Part shown: positions 19,151 to 28,270 of the stretch, in pieces
Numbering within the stretch: the first letter of the stretch is position 1
Layout: the number at the start of each line of letters is the position of its first letter
DNA from: CAJQHK01 sp038142525
GTDB taxonomy: Bacteria > Pseudomonadota > Alphaproteobacteria > Rickettsiales > UBA1997
Reading direction: 5' to 3'
Length of the DNA: 64,000 nucleotides
Assembly: GCA_038142525.1 (NCBI GenBank)
Contig: JAYQKE010000002.1
Location: 77,478 to 141,477, forward strand
Program-made: the position numbers and the translations under genes
Notes under the pieces: generated by a model
Told to the model about the DNA's origin: nothing
Seen by the model: only the letters and a program-made list of their open reading frames with translations
Database searches by the model: none

Positions 19151-20647
19151 AATTTATTAAATTAAATTTTTAATTAACAGATGAAAAAATATTAGCATAT
19201 TTTTCCATCTTCCAAATCGAAATTTAAAGAAATTATAGTCTATGAAATTTAAAAATTAATGGTCTGAATTTTAGGGGGCATTTCTGATCGATTTGACCTC
19301 TTGGCGGACCAATCCATTCTGCTCCTAAATATGCCTTTCTAAGAAGTTCATTATTGAAGAATCCCGGTGCTTTTAATTGCCCTTTGGCAATCGCCTCGGT
19401 TATTACCATTTCATATACTGGTTGGCAAAGTTGAATACTTAACCATTTTCTTCTGCTATTAAAGAATTTCCATGCTTCAACAAGAGCGACTTGAGACGCT
19501 GAGTAACTTGCAGTAAAATGTTTAATTAATATCTCAAAAGGTAACTCTAGAGCTACACCAATCTGACGAAGTACAGCTTGCACAAAAGGATCAAATGCCT
19601 GATTTGGTCTTTTTGGATCAGCAATTTGAATATCCTCATTACTGTTTAGATCAAGAATTGCACCCGGAGCTAATTTATAATCACCGTCTTTTGTTTGGCT
19701 ACTATCAGAAAGACCAGGAATAGGAGCTAGACCTTCTTCATCCTCACTTTTTACAAATACTGTAAACATCGCTGATATTACCGTCGCATATAATTTCTGC
19801 TTCAGAATAGCGGTCTAATTGTTTTAGACTTTCTATTACTGGAGCAAGATATGGTATTCCTCTAGTTAATCCCGGTCTTGTTCTGTTAAAAATATGGAAT
19901 ACTTGTCTATTTCCAAACTTATCGAAGGCTGGAATTTTGGTGTATTTTTTGGTTTTATTGTTTTCATAATCGTCTGGATGTTGATTGCAAACATAGTAAG
20001 CTACCGGAGCGCCGTTTACATCCATTTCTATTCCGGCGGATAATTTGCTATTATCTGTTTTGTTGTCTGGGTTATTTACTCGATCTGCTTCTACTAATTG
20101 TAGAGCTAGATCAATTGATTTGTTTTTTCTGGTAATATTTCTTTTAAGAATAAAGATATCACCGCTTTCTAGTGCTGATCTTAGAATTAGGTTTTGGATT
20201 TCACTAAAAGTTTGACTTCTAGTTGCATCACTATCTGTGCTTTCTGCCCAGTTTCTAAAAATTCTCTCTGCATCTCTTTCGAATTTATCAAACTCATCTT
20301 CCCCTTTAAAAAATGGTTTTAGAATTTCACGATCAATGTGAGATTGAACTTTTAAGCCAGTTCCAACAACATTTGTTACCACCGTATTTACAGCTCCACA
20401 AGCTAAGGGTGCATTTCTGAGTAAATCCCTTGATCTTTCTCTAAGAACAGGAAGATCAGGCAAAGTTACATTATCAGCTGATCCATCGCTAACATTCCAA
20501 CTCTTGGTTTGCTTACGATCTCGTCTTGCACCTGCATATCCGCCAGCAATAGCTAGTCTGGTTTTAGCCTCCAATCTTTTTAATCCTGATTGTGGGCTAA
20601 AATAAGATACAGTTTTATCAAGCCAAGTTGCTTCAATTTTTGGAATT

Positions 20648-20854
20648 CTACTCATGTGGGATAATGTTTCTAACTCTAATTCCGCCTGTGTTTTGTCTTC
20701 TTAAGCGCCTAAGCAAGGTGTTTTCTCTATTTTCTAAAATAGCGAGATCTGCTTTTCTGACTTTTTGACCATTATACCAAGCTTCTTGAGCTCCGGTTAC
20801 TATATCAGAAATTGCCTGTTGAATTTGGGTTAATTGCTCTTCTAAAGATTTCAT
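20648..20854 (-). CDS. Head-tail joining protein, lambda gpW-like
   Basis: The 68-residue protein starting MKSLEEQLTQIQQAISDIV continues with YNGQKVRKADLAILENRENTLLRRL. This matches the helical and beta-hairpin pattern of lambda gpW, which stabilises packaged DNA and binds the portal. The ATG at 20854 was preferred over an upstream alternative because the core domain starts there. It overlaps the portal start by 8 bp. The length is the same as lambda gpW. Confidence 0.85.
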   Translation of the reverse strand: MKSLEEQLTQIQQAISDIVTGAQEAWYNGQKVRKADLAILENRENTLLRRLRRQNTGGIRVRNIIPHE

Positions 20855-21053
20855 ATTTATATTTTTCGCGCAAATTGAATAATGCCCCAAATTCAAATAC
20901 TTATTTATTTAGCAGAATAAGGAGTGGTAGTAGGAACTTGGCTTAGTAAGCGGTTACCCATATAGTTGTTGACTTCGTGTGTCAAAAATATTATTTTTCT
21001 GGAGATGGGTAAGGCTTATTCTTATCCTTTTTTTAACTTTAATTAAATTAATT

Positions 21054-21287
21054 ATGATAAGAATAGCATCTCTTATAGTTTGCCTACTTGCATTACAATC
21101 TTGTATTTCATCGTATAACTCTGGTACAAAAAAAGGTGTTAATGTTTATACAACTTTTGGGTTTGTTTATGCATTAAAAGGTAAAAGCATGGAAGAAGCA
21201 TCTAAACATTGCGCTAAATTCAATAAAAAAGCAGTGTTTATCGATTCTACTTTCATTACTTCAAAAAATAGATACGAGTGTAAGTAA
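21054..21287 (+). CDS. Small lipoprotein on the opposite strand (candidate moron)
   Basis: From the ATG at 21054 the protein reads MIRIASLIVCLLALQSCISS, a signal peptide ending in a lipobox (LLALQSC). About 58 mature residues follow, including SMEEASKHCAKFNKKAVFID. It is transcribed against the head operon, between gpW and the terminase, and is followed by a terminator hairpin at 21300-21323. This isolated, self-contained unit is typical of moron genes expressed from a prophage in the lysogen. The function of the mature part is unknown. A longer upstream start at 20979 is possible but would mask the lipobox. Confidence 0.65.
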   Translation: MIRIASLIVCLLALQSCISSYNSGTKKGVNVYTTFGFVYALKGKSMEEASKHCAKFNKKAVFIDSTFITSKNRYECK

Positions 21288-21299
21288 GAGGCATATAAT

Positions 21300-21323
21300 A
21301 GAAGTAATAATACTTCTCTTTTT
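21300..21323 (+). terminator. Rho-independent terminator of the lipoprotein gene
   Basis: A perfect 7-bp stem (AGAAGTA and TACTTCT) with an ATAA loop is followed by CTTTTT. It lies 13 bp after the lipoprotein stop codon on the same strand. Confidence 0.7.
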
Positions 21324-21445
21324 ATAGCTTCTATCTGAACCCCTTGCTTCTAACCTTCCTAATTCTTGGTTGGTTTAAGGTTTTTTGATTCTGAATTCGA
21401 TTATCAGAAATTCGTAGTGGGATTTCTGATAATTTGGCAGATAAT

Positions 21446-23202
21446 TTATTTAAATCTAATTTCCAGTTTCTTTTTAGCCCACGAAGTCTTTGCAAAAGCG
21501 TAAACTCTGCAATCTAAACCCTCAGTTGGTGTTCCTTCTTTTCTAGGCTCCCAACTTCTAACTGGTCGACCTTTAACATATTTGGTTTTTACAACCTCAG
21601 AGGTAATTTGATTAAACCATTCTTGATCTCGCTCTATTGGAAAATGCCAATAACCAGCACCTTTAGTCTCAATACGCAAACGCGCATCAATGTTTCTTTG
21701 GCGTCATTTACGCCAATCACATATAATGGCTTTTTAAGACGCTTATTTTGACTTGCTCTTACTGGCCAGATTGGAACTCCAGATCCATTAGAACTTCCCT
21801 TTATTGCCCAGAATCTTTTATGTTTATTCTTGTCGCAGTAACTAATGACATGATCCGTATAATGACCACCAGAATCTACAGCCACAGCAGTAATTGGAAA
21901 ATTTCCTAAATCTCTACTATGAGTAAAATGTGTGTCCTAATATTTTATCTAAATCATTCCAAAGATCTGGAGTTGATGGATCGCCAAATATTACTTGATA
22001 ATCTATTGACCAACTTTCTTCATCTTTACCCCAACCAACAATTTCAACCTCAAGACGATTATCCTGAACATCAACACCAGCAGTTAATATTGCTACATCT
22101 TTTGGTAAATATTTACCAAAATTCTCTCTTCTCTTTAATAATCCTGTTGGATCAATAGCTTCGCCAGACATATCCTCCCAAGTTTCTGCAAGCTTGGTGT
22201 TTGTCCAAACTTGAAGCCTTGGTGGATCTTTATGCACTTCAACAAATTCCTTCGCAATATCACCAAAACTTACCCAACCATGAGGCGAATAAAGTGATGA
22301 TAGGTGAAAAGATATTGTTTTAGAATCGCAATTAGGATTTTTCGCTATCCATTTGCCATTTTTTAATATTTCTGCTTTTTGATGATCTTCCCATTTGCTA
22401 CCACATTTTTTACATTTGTAGTAAGCGCTTTCAGGATCTCCTTTTGGCCATTTAACATTTTGCCATTTTAATATTTGAAACTCACTGCAATCAGGACATG
22501 GCACAAAATAATACCTTTGATCACCTTCTAAAAAAGCAGTTTCAATTCGACTGTAATTCTTAATAGTCGGAGTTGAGATCATGAAGATCTTTTTATTGCT
22601 AAAAGTAGCAGTTCTTTGGATTGCCAGATTTACTGGATCACCTTCACTTTGTCAGCATCATCCGGGTAACCATCAACTTCATCTAGAAACAAGTATCTAA
22701 TTGGCATTGAACGAAGCCCAACTGCAGAATTTGCTCCTGTTAGAATCAGAACTCCTCCAGGGAATTCCTTCATTAACATTGTATTGCCAGAATCCCTTGC
22801 TCTTGGATCATTAACCTTTTCTTTAAGGACTGGGCAATTCTCAATTGCTGGATCGATCCTCATTTTTGAGGTTCTTTTTGCTGTTTCAACTGTTGGGTTA
22901 ACAACAAGCATCGGACCTGGGGCATGATGGATTGCAAAGCCCATCCAATTATTACCGCATTCAGTTCCGCCAATTTGCGCGCCTTTCATGAATACCACCT
23001 TTTCGCAAGGATTACATGGCGATAGGCAATCCATTATTTCTTTTAAATATGGAGTTCTATCTGTTCTCCATGGCCCAGGTTCTGCTGATGACACTGAGGT
23101 TAAAATTCTATGATTATCAGCCCACTCAGAAACATTGAAATTTGGATCTGGTTTTAAGCCTTGTTTGAAGCTATTAAAATATAAATCATCGGTATTTATC
23201 AT
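21446..23202 (-). pseudogene. Terminase large subunit, lambda gpA family, three frameshifts
   Basis: Fragments from 23202 down to 21446 make one gpA-type terminase. The ATPase part has KVVFMKGAQIGGTECGNNW (Walker A-like) and RYLFLDEVDGYP (Walker B). The middle has the zinc-binding CPDCSEF and CKKCGSKW, then SSLYSPHGWVSFGDIAKEF. The nuclease part has ILTAGVDVQDNRLEVEI. Frame changes fall near 22640, 21900 and 21660. The enzyme packages DNA and cuts it at the ends. All domains are present, so it was complete until recently. Confidence 0.9.
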
Positions 23203-23700
23203 GATTTTAATTCTTCTAAAGCTTTAATTAATTCTGCTTTTAATATTTCTTTCATCTCATGAATATCAGTCTTGCCAACTAATTGAGGAATAACTCGATC
23301 AGGAATATTGAGAATCCTGTCTCTAGTCATTCTTGCAAAGATTGAAGGCGCTGATTTTTACTTCATCTACTGAGATTAATTTCTTTGACTCCTTTTCAAA
23401 TTGAAGTCTGGTTAATTTGGCATTATAGGCTTCTTTTATGGCACGGCTTTGTTGGTAACTTGGGCCAAGTGGTGCAGGATTATAATTATTAACTTCATCT
23501 CTTGCCTCTTTTGCCTCTTCTGCTTTTTTAACTTCTTTAATTTGCGCTGGGTCAGTGTTTTTTTGCCACTGCTTATCCACTAATTCTGGATCAATTTTGC
23601 CGTTCTTATTTTTTGTTATTCTGCCTTCCTTCAGGGCCTTTCTAACTGATGTTTCAGATATTCCACGATGTCGTGCATAAGCTCTTCCGGATAGTTCCAT
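23199..23700 (-). pseudogene. Terminase small subunit, Nu1-like, frameshifted
   Basis: It starts at 23700 with a winged-helix DNA-binding region (YARHRGISETSVRKALKEGRI) as in Nu1. An acidic linker and RAIKEAYNAKLTRLQFEKES follow. Near 23340 the frame breaks; the other frame continues with IFARMTRDRILNIPDRVIPQ and a C-terminal helix to a TGA that overlaps the terminase ATG by 4 bp. Nu1 recognises the packaging site and recruits gpA. The complete product would be about 166 residues, near lambda Nu1. Confidence 0.82.
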
Positions 23701-23822
23701 GATTATTGGTCATATTTTAAATATTTCTGGTTTTGTTGGTTAATTGACTTGATGTCCAACATCTTTGAAGGTATGTTCTGTCTGCCTTTAAGAGGCTTTT
23801 ATTAACTTTAATTATCAAAATT

Positions 23823-24101
23823 ATGTCTGAAATTCAAAACCAAACTTCTAATCAAGAGCCAGAAATTATCACAACCCCAATTAAGAAAACTTTATCCGTT
23901 AAACAGGGTAGCAAAATGGCTAAATTAATTGAAATGCTTGAGATGCCGGATGGCACAACAATTAAGCAAATTTCTACAGAATTAAAATGGCAGAAGCATA
24001 CTGCTAGAGGCGCGGTGTCTCGTTTAAAAACTTCTTATGGTATTTTAGTGGTAAATGATAAAGCAAAGGATGGTGATCGTACTTATAGGGTTAGTGTTTA
24101 A
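23823..24101 (+). CDS. DUF3489 family protein
   Basis: This 92-residue protein has a basic stretch KQGSKMAKLIEMLEMPDG and a winged-helix-like core TIKQISTELKWQKHTARGAV, then SRLKTSYGILVVNDKA and a terminal RTYRV. This matches the DUF3489 family, small putative DNA-binding proteins found with phage-type serine recombinases and DUF2924 in Alphaproteobacteria. It is on the plus strand, opposite to the head operon. A regulatory role is plausible but unproven. Confidence 0.75.
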   Translation: MSEIQNQTSNQEPEIITTPIKKTLSVKQGSKMAKLIEMLEMPDGTTIKQISTELKWQKHTARGAVSRLKTSYGILVVNDKAKDGDRTYRVSV

Positions 24102-24156
24102 TGCTTTTAAATATCTGCTCTAAGTAATTATTTAGAGCAGATATTTTGGTAGTTAA

Positions 24157-24462
24157 TTAATCTTTCTTATGATGATTGCTCCATTTGGCTTTTTTGAAGA
24201 TATCCATTTCTTCTTTTGAAATTTTACCATCTTTATTCAAATCCATTTTAGAGAATTTGGTTTTTGAACATTGCTCATGTTCTTTTTTAGAAATAAAGCC
24301 ATCTTTATTTTTATCAGCTTTCTAAAAATGCTCTTCCATATATTTTGCGTGCTTATCATGGAATTTTTTGCCATGATGTCCGTTATGACTATGGATATAG
24401 CCACAAGAAGAAAGACCTAGAGAAGCTAATGCTAAAAGTGAGATTAAAGATAATTTTTTCAT
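24157..24462 (-). pseudogene. EF-hand lipoprotein with an in-frame amber codon
   Basis: From 24462 the sequence encodes a lipoprotein signal (LISLLALASLGLSSC), a His-rich stretch, then TAG at 24322-24324. The same frame continues with two EF-hand loops, DKNKDGFISKKE and DLNKDGKISKEE, to a stop at 24157. The loops have the expected acidic positions for calcium binding. The codon before KADKNKDG is TAG where a Lys codon would fit, so a single base change separates it from an intact 101-residue protein. It could be a pseudogene or a base error. Confidence 0.65.
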
Positions 24463-24531
24463 GAGTGTTTTAATTTTAAGGTTAATAACAGCTCTTAAAA
24501 TTATACCCTTAATTCCTAAAAAGATAATATT

Positions 24532-24711
24532 TTAAAGTTCATCCACCAGCTTTTCTACTTCACTTAAAAGCATGAAGGCTGAGTCGCTTTCTCGGCTATG
24601 TTGATTATTTAGATTATCAACTTTTCTTTTGGCGATATTTATAGCTTTCTTACCATGCTCATCAACCAGCTTCTTAGCCTGATTTAAAATTAAATTATTA
24701 TCCTTGGTCAT
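24532..24711 (-). CDS. Small helical protein after the methyltransferase
   Basis: This 59-residue protein begins MTKDNNLILNQAKKLVDEHG, continues through a basic helix (INIAKRKVDNLNN) and ends in an acidic LLSEVEKLVDEL helix. Its start overlaps the end of the ParB-methyltransferase gene by 14 bp, supporting cotranscription. It is all-helical with no recognised domain. The family and function are unknown. Confidence 0.55.
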   Translation of the reverse strand: MTKDNNLILNQAKKLVDEHGKKAINIAKRKVDNLNNQHSRESDSAFMLLSEVEKLVDEL

Positions 24712-25959
24712 TCTTATTTAAAATATCATCAAAAGCTTCTCCGCTTTGTAAATGAGTCGCTTTTTTGTTAGTAAGATTTTGCCACCTTTTAATGATAACA
24801 TCCACATATTTCTGATCTAATTCGATCATTCGACATCTTCGCCTTAATTGCTCACAAGCTATTAGAGTTGAGCCACTTCCACCAAAGGGATCTAGAATAA
24901 TATCATCGGTTTTTGAAGAGTTGAGTATTGCTCTTTTGCATAGCTCAACTGGTTTCATTGTAGGGTGAAGATCGCTTATTTGGTTTATTGAAATACCAGA
25001 CATCAGATTGATTTCTATCGCCACACCAATAATGATCATTCTTTTCTTTCCAGCCATAAAGTATTGGCTCATATTGTCTTTGATAATCAGATCTACCAAG
25101 GGTAAAATGATTTTTTGCCCAGACGATGAAAGTTGACCATTTACCGCCAGCATCAATGAAAGCTTTTTGCAAGGTGTGAAGCTCTGAGTCGCTCATGCAA
25201 ATATAGCAAGCTCCCTTTGTAAGAGACAGAATATTTGAACAACAATCAAAAAGAAATTTAGGGAAATCATTGCCTAGATTGTCGTTTAAAATTGTGTTGT
25301 TATTTCCTCTTATGGTGTCCTTCATGCTATTGCCGTAATCCACATTGTATGGTGGATCGGTGAAAGTCATATCGGCTAGTTCATTTTCTAAAAGAAGCTG
25401 ATAAGTTTCTATTTTGCAGGAATCACCGCAGATTAATTTATGATCTCCAAGTAGCCAAATATCTCCTGATTTTGAGATTGGGTTTTCTTCTGCTCCAGGT
25501 ATATCTTCTTCTTTTTTGTTCATCAGATTCGTAAAGATTTTCAAAGAGCTTTTCTAATTATTGGTCTTCAAAGCCGATTAGGTCTAAGTCAAAATTTTCT
25601 TACTTTAGGTCAGCTAGCTCATTTGCAAGGATTTCTTCATCCCAACCAGCATTTTCTGCGAGTTTGTTATCGGCGATTATGTAGGCGCGTTTTTGCGCAT
25701 CGCTTAAGTGATCCAAAATAACCACAGGAACTTGAGAAAGGTTTAATTTCTTAGCCGCCATCAATCTACCATGACCTGCAATAATTCCTTTTTTGCCATC
25801 AATTAAAACTGGGTTAGTAAATCCAAATTCAATTATGCTATTAGCAATTTGCGCTACCTGACTTTCTGAGTGCGTTCTTGCGTTTTTGTTGTAAGGAATT
25901 AACTCCTCAACTGACTTCATCTCAATATTATCAGCCATCCTTGGTGCTAAGTCGCTCAT
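24698..25959 (-). pseudogene. ParB-domain DNA adenine methyltransferase, broken
   Basis: The N-terminal ParB/Srx-like domain runs from 25959: VEELIPYNKNARTHSESQVAQI (residues 17-38), IIAGHGRLMAAKKL. Two in-frame TAA codons follow in the linker (after ELADLK and after IGFEDQ). The methyltransferase domain has TFTDPPYNVDYG (motif IV) followed by ILDPFGGSGSTLIAC (SAM motif), the beta-class order, with a frame change near 25000. Such fusions occur in phage WO and many alphaproteobacterial phages and usually methylate adenine. Given the breaks, activity is doubtful unless they are sequence errors. Confidence 0.8.
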
Positions 25960-26014
25960 CTATTTTTTGATTAATTTATTGTTTTTTGAAAAAGTGCGAA
26001 CCCTTTTTAGAAGC

Positions 26015-26075
26015 CTGACGCTAAATAAGTTGCGAGGTGCGCGTTAACCCGCGTCAGTACTAGCTCCACAGTACC
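26015..26075. repeat. Inverted repeats upstream of the ParB-methyltransferase gene
   Basis: CTGACGC (26015-26021) pairs with GCGTCAG (26051-26057). A second short stem, GTACT with AGTAC, follows at 26057-26074 before a T-rich run. The stretch is GC-richer than its surroundings and lies in the 135-bp gap before the methyltransferase start. It may be a leader, operator or terminator; the sequence does not decide. Confidence 0.35.
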
Positions 26076-26094
26076 TTTTTTCTTAAGAGGCACT

Positions 26095-26698
26095 CTAAGC
26101 GATCTCACGAAGGTTCTTTTTAAACATCATAGGGAATTGGCTTCTAACTACACCAACAGTCGTCTCGATCATCTCAAAGCGTTTCTCAACGTCAGCTTCT
26201 TTCCTTAAGAAATATAAGATCTTAAGACCACCACGCTTACGCTGTGCAATCACCTCCTGACCTGAAGCAATCCTCATCTTGAAGGCGTCGCCAGCCAGAT
26301 AGCTGGAAGGACTGTTTTTGGTTGTTGTTCTTTTAACATCACGGATGTTGTTGTAGACTGGTATTGCCAACCTGCCACTACGCGCTTTCTTTGCGCCACC
26401 GACTTGCTGTAAAGAAGCAAATGTCGCCATGCTAAACACCTCAGCTGTGAGGTTTTTCTTATTTGCTGGTTTTATTCGAATTGAACTCTCAAATCCACCT
26501 GATTTCTTGCGAATATGAAACTCTTCCCTGATATGTTTCCTTACTTCCTCTTTGCGCTGATTGTGCCATATTTGTTAGACTCTTAGCCACAATAAAAGGC
26601 AATTGCCTATTTGCGATCTGGCTCAAATTCTTTGTTGCCTGATCCTCAAACTTTAGGGTAATTATTGCCAATTTTTTATTGATTTTTTCTTTGGACAC
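26095..26698 (-). pseudogene. Minor tail protein Z-like protein, frameshifted
   Basis: The first fragment, from 26698, contains RQLPFIVAKSLTNMAQSAQRG, typical of tail-completion proteins of the gpZ type. A frame change near 26530 leads into EEFHIRKKSGGFESSIRIKP and FASLQQVGGAKKARSG, then GGLKILYFLRKEA. The whole would be about 200 residues, near lambda gpZ (192). It lies outside the structural operon, between the methyltransferase and early genes. The gpZ assignment is at pattern level. Confidence 0.55.
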
Positions 26699-26767
26699 AT
26701 TTCTAAATCCTGGGAAAAATATTGCCCAAATCGCCCCAAAATGTCCACAACTTTTTTGCCTATGTCC

Positions 26768-27160
26768 TCACAAAGGTAGTTGTGCGTGCTTGTTAGTAAT
26801 TGTGCGTATAGCCAATTTCCATTTCTTATTGGCATTTGATCGGCAAATTCCGAATCTTTTGCAAATTATCTCCCAAGGAGCATTTCCAGACCTCATCCAG
26901 ACTAGCTTTCTATCATCAATATCACTTAGGAAATTAAGCCATCCACAAGCTTCTTCCATGTTCGAGATTGATTCAGGAGTTGCTGGCCATGTTTTTGATT
27001 TTCTATCCATTCGCATGATCTCAATCTCGGTATAAACCATATCAGGCCAAGCATTGAAATATCCTTGGACTCTGACAGGTGGAAGTCGTCTCATGGTTGA
27101 CACTGCCTCTTTAAGCCTTGCTATGACTTGCTGTTCATCAAGTTTTTGTTTATTTTTCAT
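26768..27160 (-). CDS. DUF6362-like phage protein
   Basis: The start at 27160 (MKNKQKLDEQQVIARLKEAV) is preferred because a GGAGG motif lies just upstream and the conserved part begins there. The segments RRLPPVRVQGYFNAWPD, EIEIMRMDRKSKTWPATPE, and a C-terminal helix-turn-helix-like APWEIICKRFGICRSNANKKW define the DUF6362 type, common in alphaproteobacterial prophages. It may bind DNA, but the function is unknown. About 130 residues. Confidence 0.75.
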   Translation of the reverse strand: MKNKQKLDEQQVIARLKEAVSTMRRLPPVRVQGYFNAWPDMVYTEIEIMRMDRKSKTWPATPESISNMEEACGWLNFLSDIDDRKLVWMRSGNAPWEIICKRFGICRSNANKKWKLAIRTITNKHAQLPL

Positions 27161-27359
27161 TTTGATCCTCCTTTGGTTTTGTTTTATAAATTTTAGTGCC
27201 AATTTGCTTGATAATTTCCTTTTCTGGCCAGTTGAGACGGTCATCATTGACGTTGACGACTAGGATTCCATTTTCTTTCCAGCCTTGCTTTTTGAGCTTC
27301 TCTGGATCTATTTTTTCTGGCTGCATCCTGCCCAGTGGGCTTTGGTATTTTCTATGCAT
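27150..27359 (-). CDS. Small conserved early phage protein
   Basis: This 69-residue basic protein contains QGWKENGILVVNVNDDRLNWPEKEIIKQIG and a Lys-rich C-terminus. It overlaps the RuvC-like gene upstream by 8 bp and the DUF6362-like gene downstream by 11 bp, as expected inside a compact operon. The WPE and NDDRL motifs are common in an unnamed protein of WO-like and other alphaproteobacterial phages. Function unknown. Confidence 0.6.
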   Translation of the reverse strand: MHRKYQSPLGRMQPEKIDPEKLKKQGWKENGILVVNVNDDRLNWPEKEIIKQIGTKIYKTKPKEDQNEK

Positions 27360-27825
27360 ATTTACCTCCTTGTTTTATGATTAGATCAAGTAGAGCTAAA
27401 GCATCAGATTCGTTGTCATCAACGGGATTGAAGCCAAGCTCTTTTACCGCATTGATCATTGCCTGCTTATTAGCATTACCTTTGCCTGTTAGGCTCTTTT
27501 TGATCGTGCCAACTGGAATTCCTAGATATGGAATTTTATTATCCTCGCACCAAGCTGAGAGGTGAGCTAAGAATCCACCATAGGCGTGAGTCGCATCAAC
27601 ACCGAGATGTCTCCTGACTTCTTCGAAGTAGATTTGGTCTATTCCTTCTGATAGTTGATTTAGCTCTTCTAGCCATTTTTTGAATCTGAGATATCTCATG
27701 CCACCTCCCTCAAAGCGTTGTGGCTTGAAGGATTCTGTGCCACTGCTAATTTGGTTATTTTGATCCTTCAATGCCCAGCCAGTTTTTGTACCGAGATCTA
27801 AAGTTAAAATTTTTTGTGTTTTCAT
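27352..27825 (-). CDS. RuvC-like Holliday-junction nuclease
   Basis: This 157-residue protein has an RNase H-like fold. ILTLDLGTKTGWAL supplies the first catalytic Asp, IYFEEVRRHLG the Glu, and NESDALALLDLI the last Asp; VGTIKKSLTGKGNANKQ is the helix-adjacent segment seen in RuvC-type resolvases. It would resolve junctions before packaging. It is intact and shares its operon with the replication genes. Confidence 0.85.
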   Translation of the reverse strand: MKTQKILTLDLGTKTGWALKDQNNQISSGTESFKPQRFEGGGMRYLRFKKWLEELNQLSEGIDQIYFEEVRRHLGVDATHAYGGFLAHLSAWCEDNKIPYLGIPVGTIKKSLTGKGNANKQAMINAVKELGFNPVDDNESDALALLDLIIKQGGKYA

Positions 27826-27990
27826 TTTTTGTTTTTAATTGATTGATAAAGTCGATAATCTCCTCGTCGCTAAAACTTCTATTACTGTAATTAAGAGAAC
27901 CCTTTGGTTCTCTATTACGTAGTAATAGGGAGAGGGGTTTCCATCTGAAAAAGTGACTTGCGGATATATAATATATAGCTTTAAGGCACT

Positions 27991-28270
27991 TTCCGTCTGG
28001 AATTTCTGATGATTTTTTGAACACACCATTGCCGTCTGGATTAAGATAGATTGCGTATAGCTTCGTGATGTTTTGTGGTTTCCAGACGGCAAAAATATTT
28101 GATGATTTTCTTGGACCATTGCCGTCTGGACATGAAGCCTTATATAATATGACTTAAAGACCTGGACGGCTGAGGTGTTATTGCCGTCTGCCGTCTGGAT
28201 TTTCCATCTGGGAATGGTGTTTATGGCTTGAAGCCTTATTTTGACTATGTTTAAGACATTGCCGTCTGGA
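27991..28270. repeat. Array of GCCGTCTGGA repeats, candidate iterons or operators
   Basis: The motif GCCGTCTGGA occurs at 28031, 28121, 28190 (with a partial copy at 28183) and 28261, as TTCCGTCTGGA at 27991, and inverted at 28081. Several copies share the longer form CCATTGCCGTCTGGA, and two share an upstream TGATGATTTT block. The 455-bp stretch 27829-28284 has no convincing gene. It sits directly after the replication ATPase, so iterons or regulatory sites are likely. Confidence 0.6.

Larger units (their letters stand above)
17798..19285 (-). mobile_element. IS3-family element, IS150 type
   Basis: The 1488-bp element is flanked by the 3-bp target duplication GAT (17795-17797 and 19286-19288). 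Its ends are imperfect inverted repeats: AGAACTGCACCC with AGACCATTA on one side and AGAAATGCCCCC with AGACCATTA on the other. The ACTGCACCC start closely matches the IS150 type. It contains orfA and orfB and cuts the portal gene; deleting it with one GAT restores the reading IDQLKEV. Confidence 0.9.
17581..20655 (-). pseudogene. Portal protein, lambda gpB family, split by IS3 and frameshifted
   Basis: The portal begins at 20655 with the family pattern LAIAGGYAGARRDRKQTKSW, RERSRDLLRNAPLACGAVNT and RTRPGLTRGIPYLAPVIESL. A frame change near 19760 leads into LELPFEILIKHFTASYSASQ and EWIGPPRGQID. There an IS3 element (17798-19285) enters. Beyond it the gene resumes with QLKEVKAAELRINVGISTLA, shifts frame near 17730, and ends at 17581 after AGLIPDINKEESLE. 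The portal is the dodecameric DNA gate of the capsid. The insertion should be lethal for virion formation. Confidence 0.9.

Noticed and set aside
24157..25959. Stop codon reassignment, suggested by in-frame TAG and TAA
   Set aside because: Intact neighbours with secure ends (rpsL, rpsG, helicase, tube protein) stop at TAA or TAG with normal C-termini, so a standard code fits.
27755..28024. 89-residue minus-strand reading frame entering the RuvC-like gene
   Set aside because: It overlaps the RuvC-like start by 71 bp and its upstream half reads through the repeat array. The SDEEIIDFINQLK segment is tempting but not enough to call a gene.
27991..28270. Possible CRISPR array formed by the GCCGTCTGGA repeats
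   Set aside because: The shared unit is only about 10-15 bp, spacing varies (roughly 40 to 80 bp), one copy is inverted, and no cas1 or cas2 is present. The Cas4-like nuclease belongs to the phage recombination block.
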